A stretch of 64,000 nt of DNA, taken from positions 11,005,001-11,069,000 of the forward strand of contig CM040088.1 in NCBI GenBank assembly GCA_022496805.1, in the 5' to 3' direction. This document shows, piece after piece, positions 11,885 to 24,797 of this stretch (the first letter of the stretch is position 1; each line of letters opens with the position of its first letter). A program made the translations under genes and the position numbers. Source of the stretch: Pohlia nutans. Lineage: Eukaryota > Streptophyta > Bryopsida > Bryales > Mniaceae. The notes under the pieces were generated by a model. It saw only the letters and a list, made by a program, of their open reading frames with translations, had not been told where the DNA came from and searched no databases.

Positions 11885-12330
11885 GAACCCCGACGTGCCG
11901 GACTGCTTCTGCCCCGGATCTGTAATTTTGGCGAGCGTTGCAAACACGGGCGTAACCCTAATCCAAAAAAAAAGAGCGGCAAGCGAACCAAACAAGAGAA
12001 GCACTACAAGGAACCAGAGATGGCTAGCAGGATTGTCTTGTGTTGCAATGAAGTGCTCAGGAACGCAAGCAGGCAATGATTTGCGGGAGCACGGAGGGTA
12101 GGCGGCGATACGCAAGACCCAAGCGAAAGAGAGGAGTGGACACTCATGGGGCTGCGCGAACCCTTTTGATGTTGGTGTCTGTGTGAAACGGGCCGGGTGA
12201 TGGACGGACCCGGCGCATGTGAAACCGGTGACGTGGGCGAGAGATCATGTTCCGGACGGAATCGAGCGTCGGAGCAGCCCGACCGTTACGACTCACGACT
12301 GACGAGTTGGAGAGCCGCTTTGATCTTTTG
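11885..12330 (-). promoter_or_regulatory. Likely 5' UTR and promoter region of eIF1
   Basis: About 450 bp directly upstream of the eIF1 start, markedly richer in G+C and CpG than the surroundings. Position and composition suggest the promoter and leader; no TATA box was identified with confidence. Confidence 0.4.
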
Positions 12331-14256
12331 GCATGGAATGCATGTTCACATTTTTTTAAATATCAGTTGACGTGAAACAAGACACCTTGATGAGAAGTCA
12401 CCTTTGGCAAAAGATGACAATGAAGGGTTAGTCTTATTACTCTAATCATTTGTCGTGTCCCTTTTTTGGTCTTGGTGAAGTCTACTCGAATCTATGAATG
12501 ATATTTCATTCATTTAGTGGCAATGTACAGGACTTGATAATATTGCACATGTTACACATTCCCCATATTAACTTCCAATTTGTCCCGTGTCTTAACAACA
12601 CGTGACTTTTACAATTAGCTCCACAATACAACGTGACGACTAAGAGCATGGCCACCCATGCCCTCCCAGAGTCTCTCACACTCACTAACTAAATGAAAAG
12701 TGCCAAGGGCCCTTTATAAATGTCTCTTGACTCTCAATCCTAGTGTGTTAAGAAATGGCCCTTCAAATCACTCTTTAGTTGACTATATTCCCACATTCTA
12801 CTTTTGGTGGTGCATTGATTATTTGATGTGCGCTTTTGATGTGTGAGAGGCGTGCAAGTGTGGGGGAGTGTAAGTGCAAGGGCTCTTCAAATGTAGATGA
12901 ATAATTTGAACAAGTCAGCTCTAGCGTACATGGGTGTGAATTAATCACGATTTTGTATTCACTTTTCTCATTCCAACCCGTATTAAGTAAGTTATGGCCT
13001 CCTAAAAATTCGAGTCTTTAGCGGAGGTGACAATTTTGGTTCTTTCCTAATTTATTGGGTCATAACTTTTAAGCCCTTTCTTTTCTTCTTTTGAGCCTTA
13101 ACAATATGGAAAACTCTTCTTTTTAACTTTCCAACTACTTATTGTATAAAATGTTCTATTCCATTAAAGGTGACATCAAGAACCTTGAGTCACATCTTCA
13201 ATATTCATTTATATGTTCAAAGACATAGCCAACTTTGAAGAGCCATAACTTTTGCCTCACAATTGCAATTTACGTATTGTTTGAACCCATGGGTGTGCAC
13301 TCTTATAAGGTTTCCAACCATATATGACATGCCTCTATTTTAACCTCGCAAAAAACTCCACTTTGTACTATTTGTTTGGAACGCCTCTTGGTTTCTCCAC
13401 CTTCAGTTGTCTCTTGCACGGCTCAAGCCATCATGTCCGGAAACCCCCTTGCTCACCACAATGTTCAAACATCCTTGTGAAAGGGATGTGATACCACTAG
13501 TTCATGTTTCAAACTTAATGTGCTTTTTCAAAAAAAAACTTCTAAGATTTTGTAAGAAAAGTTTATGCAGACTTTTCGAATTGTTAAAACTTTGTTAAAA
13601 CTTTGTCCCTGATATAAAAAAGAAAACAAATATTATTGTTTTATCCCATATTGTTTGGCACTGTTTGATAACTTCTTGCTATCAACTAGACTAATATCAT
13701 CTTCTATGTTCTCTAAGTCGTTTGGACACTAAACATTTGAAGATTGGTATCATCTAATTTGAAACTAAGAAAATCCAAAGTGCCAAGTAACATATGATTG
13801 AAGAAGTAGTTCATTAAAAAAATCTAAACCTCAAGATATTCTTTTCTTTATATTTAATGATTAAAACTAAATTTTTCATTGACACAAACAATGAAAACAA
13901 TTTCTAAGTTACACAATTCTAAAGTCCAAAGCGTTAAGTTTGTAATAATCTCTCTATTTACACATTATATATTTTTTCAAAATAGTTACATGATTACATA
14001 TAGGTTGTATGCTAAAATATGATAATGAAAAATTGCATTCAATTTTCCTTTATCTAATTTCAATATCATTATCATTATTCATATTTAAAGTCAATAAAAT
14101 GATTCAATTTAGACATTTAAATCATGCTATGCATATGTGTTATAAATTTCTAGAATGCAAAAGAATTGAATTTTCCAAATTAAAAAAAGAATCCTCATAT
14201 ACTCTAAAGCTTTCAGAAATTTCATTGACTCTTATTTTTTTAGCATTTAAACAAAA
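12331..14256. other. Spacer without a recognisable gene
   Basis: AT-rich, with only short frames. A segment around 12641-12920 starts GAGCATGGCCACCCATGCC, a type of terminus common in plant MITEs, but I could not find its partner end. Confidence 0.4.
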
Positions 14257-14842
14257 TTAACCCCTAAACGTACCAGGGTGTCCCTGGAATTGACAATTTG
14301 AGAAAAATCATCATAAACTACTATTTTGAAAATATTTTGGAATTGATATACAAATGAAAGTTTTAGATTTTGAATTTTAGATTCCATCCGTACGGTTTGA
14401 TTCACTAATACTATCACCAATATTTTATTATCAATTTTGAAAATTAAAATTAAAAATTCCTTCTAAATTCGATTACAAACAAAATTTTAATATTTTTTGA
14501 GTAGATTTTGTTGGAATGAATTTGAAATGAGATACTCTTAAACGTGATGATTCTTTGAATTTTTTGCGTTTCTTAAATCTATGACCTCATTTTTGCAAGG
14601 CCACTTTGAACTACAGTCAATGCAATTTTGGCTTGGTCAACGACTTGACATACTTCTACATTTGTAATTTTAGAAAAATATGTAATCAAGTATGACTAAA
14701 TCTAATTGTTAGATAAGACAACAACTTGGTGAAGAATCTCCAAAAAAATGGATGACTTTCATCTAACCATTGACGAGAACATGAGAAGGGTTTGAATCTG
14801 TTAGTCGTCCACTTTATGGACGTTGTGACGTTTAGGGGTTAA
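14257..14842. mobile_element. TTAA-type MITE, 586 bp
   Basis: Starts TTAACCCCTAAACGTACC and ends GTGACGTTTAGGGGTTAA. Interior landmarks (TTTTAGATTCCATCCGTACG, then CACCAATATTTT) are shared with the elements at 2483 and 28366, so it belongs to the long subfamily. Confidence 0.78.
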
Positions 14843-14855
14843 CAAGTATGTTGTA

Positions 14856-15401
14856 TTAACCCTTAAGTGATCGATTGACCATTTTCTAATCGCAACCCAC
14901 AATGACAGCCCATGGTTAGGAAATGACATTTTTCAAGTTTTTATATTTTGTTGAAATTGGGGCTAGAGTTCATGTTCAAATGCTGTTTAATACATTTTCG
15001 TTTGCAATATTGAGGTTTATTAAGGAATTTTTCAAAGACAAAGACCTCAATATTGTCCTAGTGTTATAAAACTTAATATTTTGGGAAACTAATGATGTTA
15101 TCTCATTTGAAAATTTTGCCTTTTCAAATTCTAGAATACAATGTATAGTTTTAACCAATCGTACCAAATTTCAAATCCTAAAAATAGAATTTGTAATTTT
15201 GGTGAATTTTAAATGGTAAATGCTTCTAAATTCATTAGATGAATATCTAAAATTATTTTTGGAAGTTTGATTGTACGGATAATTACTAAACATCATGTTT
15301 CTCATTTTCTCTTTTGGACCAAACTTCATCAAAGTTGCAGAAGTAACATTTTATAACACATCTAGGTTTTGCCCTTACCCCCTCTGTCATTTAGAGGTTA
15401 A
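14856..15401. mobile_element. TTAA-type MITE, 546 bp
   Basis: Starts TTAACCCTTAAGTGATCG and ends GTCATTTAGAGGTTAA, 13 bp after the preceding element. The ends match the family, but the interior differs from the long subfamily, so this may be another subfamily. Confidence 0.62.
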
Positions 15402-15764
15402 TCTCATCCTTACCAACGTATACTAAGTGAAATTAAGAATGTAGACCCACATTTCTACTCAACATTAGTTCAATCAAAATTACATAATGAGTTTCTAGTC
15501 TTGAAACAAATGACTTATTCACATAACATTCTCTAAAAGTTGTAAAAATTCATCCTCATATTATAATGTACAAGGTAACTAAAGATCTTACAACAATTTA
15601 GTAGCATCAAAATATACTTCTAGTGGAGAAACTCCAAATATAGATACAATTAATAAGTTTTTTTCTTTTTTTTTCCATTTCATAAAATTTCAAATGATAT
15701 TGGCCGGAAGTAGTGTATGTGTTTCTTCATTGCCATGTAATGACTTTTGTGTCACATAGGATGC

Positions 15765-16584
15765 TTAACCCCTAAAGGTCCCTAGCTTTTTTGGGCTTAA
15801 AATCATCATCGCTTTTGATGTGTTATAGGTCTAAATGTAAGTGAGGTATAGAAATCTCAACCGTACAATCTTGTAACATACATGTTGTAGATCATGTGGA
15901 TCAATTTTGGGGTCATTTGACCATATAGATTGCAAGATCATAGTGTTTTAGTGCTAAAAAAGGATGCTGAAATTTTCCAAGCAACACAGTTAGAGGTGAA
16001 ATTCGTTTTCAAAATTACTCAAATGAAAAAACGTTGAACTATAAAGTTGTTCAAAATCATCATATAAACACATTAGTACCAAAAAAGCCTCATGAAAAAA
16101 ATTTAATGTGCCCTAAAATGGCCTTGCAATGTCAAAAAGTAGCTCGAAAAGTGACCCATTTGAACCAAAAAGCAAAAAGTGTCCAAACTAGACCCGTGCA
16201 CTAAAATGACTCCCAAACATTCATAACAACATGGATTGACCTGAAAATTTTACCATGATAATTAGACTTCAAGGGGAATTCAACCCAACAAGTTTTTATT
16301 GAAAACGGACTTAGGATGAAGGAGATACAAGCCCCCGAAGTTACTGCCATCAAAATTCACAGAACTGTCCAAAAAAAAAACATACCTACTTTCAAATGAT
16401 CACCAAAAATTCAATTCATCTCGGATTGATCTGAAATTTTTACCACACATTCCATACATCATCCGGGGATTTTTTTCAAAATTTCAGCAAAATCAGACAC
16501 GTTTTGCAAAAGTTACAGCTCTTCGAAGGTGACTGTACCCCCAAAAACGTCCATAATATGGACGCCGGGACGCTTAGGGGTTAA
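15765..16584. mobile_element. TTAA-type MITE, 820 bp, longest uninterrupted copy
   Basis: Starts TTAACCCCTAAAGGTCCC and ends CCGGGACGCTTAGGGGTTAA. No open frame resembling a transposase was found inside. It has two similar inner stretches (near 16195-16290 and 16380-16470, both with CCAAA/CATTC then GATTGACCTGAAAATTTTAC-like text), so an internal duplication is likely. Confidence 0.72.
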
Positions 16585-18296
16585 ATGAGAAAAATAAATA
16601 AATAAACAAATTTCTATTAATTTTTCCTTTATAGTTATTATTCTGATAAGAACTTGCTCTAATAGACTAATGAAATGCTTTGACTTCACCACATAACATT
16701 GTATAGCGAGCCTTCAACACCCCTAAAAGTATGCTATGGGAGAATATTCCTTATATGATACCAAAGAAGGATATTGTTGCTAGACTGCAATAATTATAGT
16801 TGGGCCAATATTTAGTCTAAGGGTACACTTGCATGCTCTACCTGTCTCCACATTTTATGTTGTAGCTCCCATATGCTACCCACTTAGAACAATATGGAGT
16901 CTGGCTAGGTGTTTGTATGTGTAATCCACAATCGTAACAGACCTTAAAATAGTCTTATATGATCATGTATGCTAGGGTAAAATGTTAGATCAATGTCTAA
17001 TTTAAATAAACTAAATTGGTGGAAAATGTTTCCACTGGTTGAAAGTGATAAATTACGAAAAAATACAAATTTCAGAGACTTAACTCCGAAGCGTCTAAAG
17101 TGCCCAATATGGCGACACTTGTTCGTTTTTTCAATCAAACGTTGATTTTCATCTAGTTTCTTATCTCAAACAAAAATGGTCTCAACTTAGAAAGTGTGTA
17201 GGCTATCTTCTACTTTCTAGCCCAATTTACTATTCTTCAAAATTGTTAAAATTTCATTTTTTTTACAGCACTTTAAAGCTCAGAACCCTAAAAATCCAAT
17301 ATACACTACTGAAAAAAAATTCAATCAAATTTCTTTTTATATATGCTCAAGAAGCATGCCACGTACATCTTGTTGCTCATCGCGATTATTTACATTTTTC
17401 CTTTAAAAAAAATCATATTGTTTTAAGCATGTTTGTAATTACTATGACTGTTACAAGAAAAAAACTTCAAGAAATTTTATAAAATTCATTTTTATTTAAA
17501 TAATTATGAAAAAATCAGATTAAAATCGGTTTAACAATAAATCATATGAAAAAAATACTATAAAATATAATATATTTTAAAATGTGAAAAATTGATGAGG
17601 TTTGATTGGATAAATGTAGTGTGAACACTTAGGGGTTAAATGAACATTATAGGAATCTGCTCACTTTTGTGGACCTGCCAACCCTTGCTCCAAGCCCTTC
17701 AAAGATCGTGGGTACCGGCTCTATTATTATCACGGGTTGAGAAGTTGCTCTATTGCATGGATTTGACTTGTCCATGCCCAAAATGGTGGAACAGCTGGAG
17801 CATGGAAACAGGCTCTAAGCTTCACATATTTGAAGCAAGCCAAAGGTATACTCCGTATGATATTATGGTGGCAAGGCACTAAAACAAAAAGACTCAAAAG
17901 TATGTTTGAGAGTGTGCTAGGCACTTAATGAGTGGCCAACACGTGTCCTCATTCTATAGCTTTTTGGGACAGGAGCTGAAGGTCGTTTACAAAAAGAATC
18001 TAGATTCCTTTTTCGCCAAGAATGTTATAGAGCAAAAAGTATGATGAATTTCATGGAGGTAGGATAGTCTTATTATTTTGGGCCTGTGGTCCAGTGCAAA
18101 ACATCCTGTCAGTCTGTTCCTTGTTCCACCTTCCAATTCCACCTCAAACAATTATTCTGCACCATCAGAAAATGGTAAAAGTCACAATAATTGACAATGA
18201 GTATCTAGTTGGCATATCATTCAGTAGCCTGAATATAATCATCAAAGTATATAAAAAATCATGTCAAGCAAACCGAACATCCTCAACTCTGGACCA
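16585..18296. other. Spacer with one solitary TTAA-type right end
   Basis: No gene recognised. Position 17627-17639 reads ACTTAGGGGTTAA, a right terminus of the TTAA family; its left partner was not found. Confidence 0.4.
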
Positions 18297-18441
18297 TATC
18301 TCACCCTCCGCTAAAAATAGTTATTATGGACCCTATGTACTTTTTTGATGGGCACAACAAGATCTACACTTTGGTGACATCTATTTTTAGCACCCCAAAT
18401 TCTATTTTTATCCAATTTAGTTTTTCACGGAGGGTGAGATA
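18297..18441. mobile_element. 145-bp palindromic MITE
   Basis: Left end TATCTCACCCTCCGCTAAAA is mirrored by TTTTTCACGGAGGGTGAGATA on the right. No coding capacity. The TA at each edge suggests a Tc1/mariner-type (Stowaway-like) origin. It sits 23 bp before the next TTAA element. Confidence 0.6.
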
Positions 18442-18464
18442 TTTCAACAACCATCAGGTTTTAT

Positions 18465-18713
18465 TTAATCCCGAGAGGACCCAAAATCTCTAATCAAGCC
18501 TCATGTTTCTTTTAGCAATTTTAAGTATGTTTTATGTGAACTTCTTGGTATTCAAATTAATTTTCTTGCTTGATTAATGCATGCTATGTTCTTCAATGAT
18601 TCTAGTGATAATTCGGTCTCATCTGATTTTTATTTTTTATTTTATTTTTGCATAATATGATGAATTGATTTTTTCATTTTAAAACCATGAATCCTTGGTC
18701 CTTTAGGGGTTAA
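18465..18713. mobile_element. TTAA-type MITE, 249 bp (CCTTGGTCC subfamily)
   Basis: Left end TTAATCCCGAGAGGACCC, right end CCTTGGTCCTTTAGGGGTTAA (last 20 bases characteristic). The interior matches 41037-41302 in the same orientation (ATGTTCTTCAATGATTCTAG, then TTTTAAAACC). Confidence 0.72.
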
Positions 18714-19061
18714 TATACCATATAGATTAAAAATGTATATTATATGTATTAATTTTGGAAATAGACAAATGATTTTTTTTAAAAAAAGTTTTGTAAATGT
18801 GATTTTTAATTGTATGTAGGTACATTGGGAAGCAAAAGTAAAACTATGAAGAAAATTGTGGAACTTCCATTTTGTGCAACAAATTTAAATTGTAGAACTT
18901 GAGTAAACAGATGTTGGGGTCATGTTTACCTTGACGTTCAGTGAGGATTTGACCTGGCTCTGTTGTGCTTGCTCTGAGTACACCAGAAGTTGGAGAATTT
19001 CATTGCTCTATAATTCTATACCCAAAAGAATTGGTCACGTCCTTGATAGCAACTTTTACTA

Positions 19062-19249
19062 CACTGAAATCACCATATATTGTGGCCACACTACTACTTA
19101 TTTTTTCAAAATATTGTGGTAAAATTTATCCAATTTTGATGAAAAAATGTTCAAATGGATGAAAAAAAGTTCAAATAGATGAGAATTTTTCCAAATGGAT
19201 GAATGTATCCACAGCAATTATTCACCCACAGTATATGGTGATTTGAGTG
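19062..19249. mobile_element. 188-bp TA-flanked MITE (CACTGAAAT family), copy 2
   Basis: Same length, termini and interior as 4534-4721. Ends CACTGAAATCACCATATA and TATATGGTGATTTGAGTG are nearly perfect inverted repeats flanked by TA on both sides. Confidence 0.7.
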
Positions 19250-19770
19250 TAGTTGCAGACACTGAAAGGGAAGGGAAAGCTGTGATTGAAGACAAAGTCG
19301 CCCAATAACAAGAAGACACCTGGGGTGCAAGCAAGGATTTGTTAAACAACCAACCAATTGGAATGAAGTGAAAGGTGGTAACGTAAACAGGGGGGCAAAG
19401 TAGGAACTCAGTCAACTCACTGACTGATGGAACCGTTTCAATTTCGGTACAGTTATTAATAATAATATGAAGTTGTTAGACCACAATGGACCCACACTGG
19501 ACTCCAACTGATAACTTTCAGACCTCAACTACTTCCTGTTCCTGACCAGTTGGGGAATCTGTACCCTCCCTTTATAATTCATCTTGAAAGAATACTATAC
19601 TAAATTGATCCATACAACAATTACAGCGACAAAATTGTCTTCGCATGTGTGTGCGCACAATTTGTATTATGTAATAGACTGTGGGCCTCTTTACACTAGA
19701 GGCGAGAAGCCGCGAGGAGAGAAATTTAGTTCCTCAAAGTCTGCATTACTTACCGTGTAAATGCATTATA

Positions 19771-19900
19771 CACTACAACATATCCCGGCTTTTGCACCGG
19801 CCATTATCACTGAAAACCGACGTATGTTACCAAAGTGGGGCGCTTACACCTGATTTTCAATGATAATGGTCGGTGTAAGCGATTGGGATCTGTTGTAGTG
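19771..19900. mobile_element. 130-bp CACTA (En/Spm) mini-element with ATA target duplication
   Basis: Termini CACTACAACA and TGTTGTAGTG are perfect 10-bp inverted repeats, flanked on both sides by the 3-bp duplication ATA (19768-19770 and 19901-19903). These are the defining features of CACTA elements. Subterminal blocks ACCGGCCATTATCA and TGATAATGGTCGGT are also mirrored. Too short to encode anything. Confidence 0.85.
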
Positions 19901-19932
19901 ATATGAGAATGAACTTTATTGAGATTCTTGGG

Positions 19933-20284
19933 CGAGTCACAAGGAGATTCTGTGGGTGTCCCGTATGGGAAATAGCTTGGTTTTCCCTGTGATTTCCCTC
20001 TTCCAATTACACTTGTGAGGGAATGTGGCAATTTGGGAAAAAATAGATAGTTCCCTCATAGTGTATGAGGGACTTTTGATGCATAGGAGATTTGCCAAGG
20101 GAATTGAGAACAAATGAATGATACGGGAATGCTCAAAGTACCTAGAATCAGGAAAAATTTAATCCCCTATAAACAGCTTGGTTGGAATATTTGAGATCCA
20201 TTTCAAGCTCCATTCCTACATGGGAATTTGCCTGAATTTCCCCTCTTCATATAGGGGAATCCCAAAGGATCTCCTTGTGAGTGA
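19933..20284. mobile_element. MITE of unassigned superfamily, about 350 bp
   Basis: Left end GAGTCACAAGGAGATTC and right end GGATCTCCTTGTGAGTG form an imperfect inverted repeat. The target duplication is unclear, so hAT or another superfamily cannot be decided. Confidence 0.5.
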
Positions 20285-20609
20285 ACAGACACAGAATTCA
20301 TGCCTCCCAGCTCACAAAATCAGTTAGAACAGGAACTTCCACTGGTGGTGAAGGTGTTGCATAATTCTACACACTTTCATGAATCCTCACGTCTTGTTGG
20401 GTGTGGTAAACTTCCCAACGTGCTTAGCATGATACATAATTTCTTTTACACAGGATCACATCTGGACCAAATCTGCAAGTCATGGACTAGGCCTGAGTTA
20501 CTGCATGAGCAACAACACATGGTTGAGTGGCAATTACGGAATGTCTACTGAAATTCTTGGATAACAGAGATATCAGAGAAAATCAATGACAGATTGTTAG
20601 AGCAAGAAT

Positions 20610-21149
20610 TTAACCCTCCAGCCTCCATATTCTGGACGATGGATGATTTCTGATGCGCCTCTTCACCACATACGGTGATGTTTTTCATCCATCCAAAATT
20701 TTCTTGATTCTTGTGCTAGTTGACTACCATTTGTACAGTATGGATCTTCAAAATAAGATATTGTGAATTTTTGAAAAATATCAAAAGTGGTTTATGTCAA
20801 GTTTCATTCTTAGTTCAAAAAGTGAGATCTTGAAAATGATTTTCCAAAATAAGTAGAATCATATAATGGACATTATATCATCTCATAGTGCACATTATTC
20901 CAAATTCAATACAATTTTTTTAAATTACAAATTAAAAATTTGCGATTTTTAATTGAATTTCAAGAGAAAACTTTGAAAAATTAATTAAAATCTATTAATA
21001 AAAAATATGATAAATCCAACCGTACATATGTGATCTTCACATTGGCATTTACAACTTAGCTTTGTACATCAACTCCATTTTTGTTATTTATCAAACATTT
21101 TATAACACATCTTCAAAATTAGTGTTGAATTGGGACGTTAACAAGTTAA
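20610..21149. mobile_element. TTAA-type MITE, about 540 bp, inverted sister of 9450-9985
   Basis: Starts TTAACCCTCCAGCC and ends near TGGGACGTTAACAAGTTAA. The right boundary may be the TTAA at 21138 or that at 21146. The interior mirrors 9450-9985. Confidence 0.62.
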
Positions 21150-22664
21150 TGATTTGGAAGTTCAGGAGTCTCTCAGGAGCAAAGAATTATTAAGGTTTCC
21201 ACAACCCAACATGTGCAAGACAAAGAGACTGTAAGTTGTAGACTCTAAGGGCCTCTTCCCATGCAAGCCCGGTGGGTTAAATCCACCCATTATAGTGCTA
21301 CATTCCACCCGTGATTATTACATTCCACATAAACGTGGAATGGCATTTTTTTGGGTGAAATAGTGCTAGATTGCACTAGAGAAAAAACCATCTGGCTAAA
21401 AAATGACCAAAAACCATGAAGTTCTTTGCCAAAAAAACTTCAAATTAAAAAATATCTTGAATGAAATTGCCAGATTGTGGATGTAAACAAAATTATGGAT
21501 ATGTGATATCTTCTTATGTGATATTTTCTATCCAATATGTGGATGAATGTTGAAATATAGAGCACCACTATAACATTTTATATCACCACTTTGGCACTTG
21601 AAAAAAAATGCCCTGGTCTTCACTTGCAATTCCATGTTTATGTGAACCCGGTGGATGGAATGTAAATCAATAAGAACTTCACACGTTTTGTTACGATTCT
21701 TATTTTGAATACCCTAAAACCTCGCCACCAAATGGACTTGACCATCGGTTTTGGTGAAACTCAAATTCCTTATTCTCCGCTCACCTCCAGCAAGAGCATC
21801 AGTGGAAATTGTTTAGTCTCATTATCAATTCCACCGGACTGATCAGGCATGTGAGGACGCCCTAATACACTGGAAGTATGATCATTATCCGAGTAACTTG
21901 CTAAAATGTACATCGAACCATGATCACTTGCACCCTGCATCACTCCTTCAACTTTATGTGTCTGCCCACTTGCTCTTCAAGACTAAGATCATCATATTCG
22001 TCAAAACAACCCAATTTTTTTTTCAAGAATTTGGCATATTTTTAGATTCCCATCTGGAACCTTGTCAATACCTCTAGAGGTTTTAGAGCTTCGTGCACTT
22101 GAATGTTATACAATTTCAAATGACACTTTGAAAAATGCCCTTTTAATGAATATGGGCATTTTAGAATGAAACTTGATTAGTTCTAGTGACAAAAGTTACT
22201 TTTGGTTCACAAAAAGCTCAAGAGTATTGCAACAAAATATCTTGCGATTTTAATTTTTTAATTTTTTTTGAAACAAATAAAGGCGAACGTTTACTGCATA
22301 TCTTGCGATTTTTAAACTACTTTTTTATTGGTTTGTTACTAATTGGGCAAAATGTGATTTTCTTTTCCTCAAAGTATTAAAGCATGGCCATTGGTGGGCA
22401 GCCAAAGTACCATTTGTTCAATAGAGGCCGTAAGAGTCTCTTTTGAATTTGAGTTATAGTCGCACGCCAAAGTGTGCCATGGGACAACTGGAATAATACT
22501 TGGCATTGTTTACTAGTGAAAGAAGGACCAACAAAAAATCCAACAAATTGTGGTTAGGTTTCAAGGGCATGGCTAAGGTGTCTAAATAGCTGTAAGTGTT
22601 CCATTATGGGCCATAATTATGACAAGTTTGAAAGGTCAAATTCCCTTATTCTTGACATACAGTA
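21150..22664. other. Spacer without a recognisable gene
   Basis: A loose inverted repeat (CCACATAAACGTGGAAT near 21325, ATTCCATGTTTATGTG near 21630) hints at an old MITE of about 400 bp. Nothing else recognised. Confidence 0.4.
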
Positions 22665-22985
22665 GAGTTAACCAAAAAGAGTGTCTCAAAGTGGAAAGAA
22701 ACCTTAAACTCACCTTAGACTCGTTTTGAGTTTAAAAAGACTGCAAACTAGTCTAGGGTGAGTTGGACAATAATATGAAACAAGACCCTGCACCACCATG
22801 GGGTATGGAACTAGTGACCTCCCCAATGCTAGAAGAGAGTTCCTACAAATTCTCCCAAGCCTAAAAGACTATTCATGAAGGGACCAAGGCACTATTCATG
22901 AACAATGCATGTCAAAAATTGTAATTATAGAGAGCAAACTCCACTTGAACTCCTCTTCAATTCCTCTTCTGTTTTTGGATGACTC
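22665..22985. mobile_element. TA-flanked MITE, GAGTTAACC family, copy a
   Basis: Left end GAGTTAACCAAAAAGAGTG preceded by TA; degraded right end GGATGACTC followed by TA. It shares with the other copies a landmark of the form GTATGGAACTAGTGACCTCC and a CAAGTTC/CAAATTC block. No coding capacity. Confidence 0.62.
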
Positions 22986-23528
22986 TAGTAGTGACCCAAA
23001 TCACGAAGGGAGAAGTTCTGTGGTTGAAGGAATGTTCGACATTTGACAAACCTACTTCCTAATCTAAACTCCTCCGTCAAATTTGTTGCCTCGACTCTAC
23101 TTCTCCATGCTCCTACCACACCAAACCCCACCAAGGGCCCAATGACTACTTCCTTCCAGATTCCCACCTATCTATTGAGCCTCTCTTGGCAAATCAGTGC
23201 CTAATCATTAATTCAATGAACACTACCAAGTTGTGATACTACAGGAGACGAAATATGATGAAGGTTATAATTGTTTACCCTATGCAATTTTATATTTGGA
23301 CTAGTTTTACCCATGCTCGCCAGTAGCAAAGTAAAATTTATTGTGCAACACTTTATTGTTCAAAATATTTTAGCATCACCTTTGAACATGTATTTTCTTA
23401 TGATAGATTTCATTAAAAATGTCAAAATTCACTTCCAAATGACAACTCCATGTAGAAATGGAATTTATATATAAGAGTCCATAAGGTAACATTGTTTTGA
23501 TATTGACATCAACTTCCAGGACATAATA

Positions 23529-23815
23529 GAGTTAACCAAAAAGTCAGCCCAAAGAGGAAAGGTTTGGCAAACTTGTGTTGAATTTGTCTTGCACTCAAAT
23601 TGAAATATAAATAAACCAAAAACTAGTCTATGACGAGTTGGGAGACAATCGAAAAGAAGGCACTATCACTATTCTCCATACCTCGCTATGGCTCCCACAC
23701 CTTCCACCAAAGCTCCAAGCTCATGCCCCACAAGAGGACAATCTATGACATGACACTATTCAACCCAAGTATAGTTCAATAGAGATGTTGGATGCAACTT
23801 CTTTTCGGTTAACTC
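23529..23815. mobile_element. TA-flanked MITE, GAGTTAACC family, copy b
   Basis: Ends GAGTTAACCAAAAAG and CTTTTCGGTTAACTC, flanked by TA on both sides. The interior is diverged but collinear with copy a. Confidence 0.65.
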
Positions 23816-24522
23816 TAATGATATTGAACTCGATCATATGATCTAATTTTGTTGCTTGATGCATTATTGGAATTATTATTATTACCTTTCAACATTGTAT
23901 CAAAGTTTCTTTGCAGAAACAAACATCATCATTTCCACAATGGCCTTTGCATCTATTAAAATGCAATATCTTTTCAATAGTGCAACGACTCGTATGTCCT
24001 GCTAGCCCATTTGCCAATGGATAGAGTGCAAAGAATTGTGCCTCCTAGATGATAGCCCACTCTCACATTTGAGCATTATTGACGTGTAAGTTGTTTCCAA
24101 CCTCTCTTGCCTCACCTTCTATTTATTCTTGAAAAGTTCTGATTTGAAGAACGAAACTGAGTCCAAAGACTTGCTCCAAGCCTATTGATGTTGCATTATT
24201 AATATTTCTGTATTGCCTTGCCAGCGCTAGTGGTAGCTCAAACTCCTTCGCCTTATGACGACGCAAAATCAGGAGCATATCCCAAATATCCAGGGCTCTC
24301 GAAGTAATTGGCTTTGGCACTTGTACAAATACACTAAAAAGAAATACCGGCAACACTCTTATTTGGAAGCTTTTTTGAGTGTAACGTGGATGACCCAATA
24401 ACTGACGTGTACTATAAACCAACAATATCTCCAACAGGTGTTCATTGAAAGCTTCTAATTCTATACCAATACTAGATTTGCATGAAAAGCTTAAAGCGTT
24501 GGTTTATGGGCCATCCATTATA
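23816..24522. other. Spacer without a recognisable gene
   Basis: An open minus-strand frame of 103 codons at 24123-24434 has no recognisable domain and no start context. It lies downstream of the SDR gene on the same strand but does not resemble it. Confidence 0.4.
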
Positions 24523-24730
24523 CACAGGGAGCTCATAATGGTTTCCCTGTGTGCGTTTCCCTTTTAGTCTCACTTTTCCCACCGAGCCTCAAAAGTTGAC
24601 ACTTGTTAAACTTTCCTTTTACAAGCAGGTGAGTGAACATTAAACTGGTGAATAAGCAGCTTTAAGACTCAGTGGGAAAAGTGAGACTCGCAGGGAAATC
24701 ACACAGGGAATCGCATATGAGACCCTGGTG
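24523..24730. mobile_element. 208-bp foldback MITE with long (about 65 bp) arms
   Basis: Left arm CACAGGGAGCTCATAATG then TTTCCCTGTGTG and AGTCTCACTTTTCCCAC; the right arm mirrors all three blocks. Arms occupy most of the element. It lies 67 bp past the SDR stop codon, so it may fall in that gene's 3' UTR. Confidence 0.65.
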
Positions 24731-24797
24731 ATACATACCTTATTTAAGTTTGGAGTGTAAGATTCATCTCCGTCTTCAGTAGCTTAGTAGCTGACGA

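Noticed and set aside
11777..12115. 112-codon minus-strand frame with hydrophobic segments as a membrane protein
   Set aside because: It reads through exon 1, intron 1 and the leader of eIF1; the eIF1 start and splice donor explain the sequence better.
17640..17882. 80-codon frame beginning right after a TTAA right end
   Set aside because: No domain recognised; opposite strand equally open; no context.
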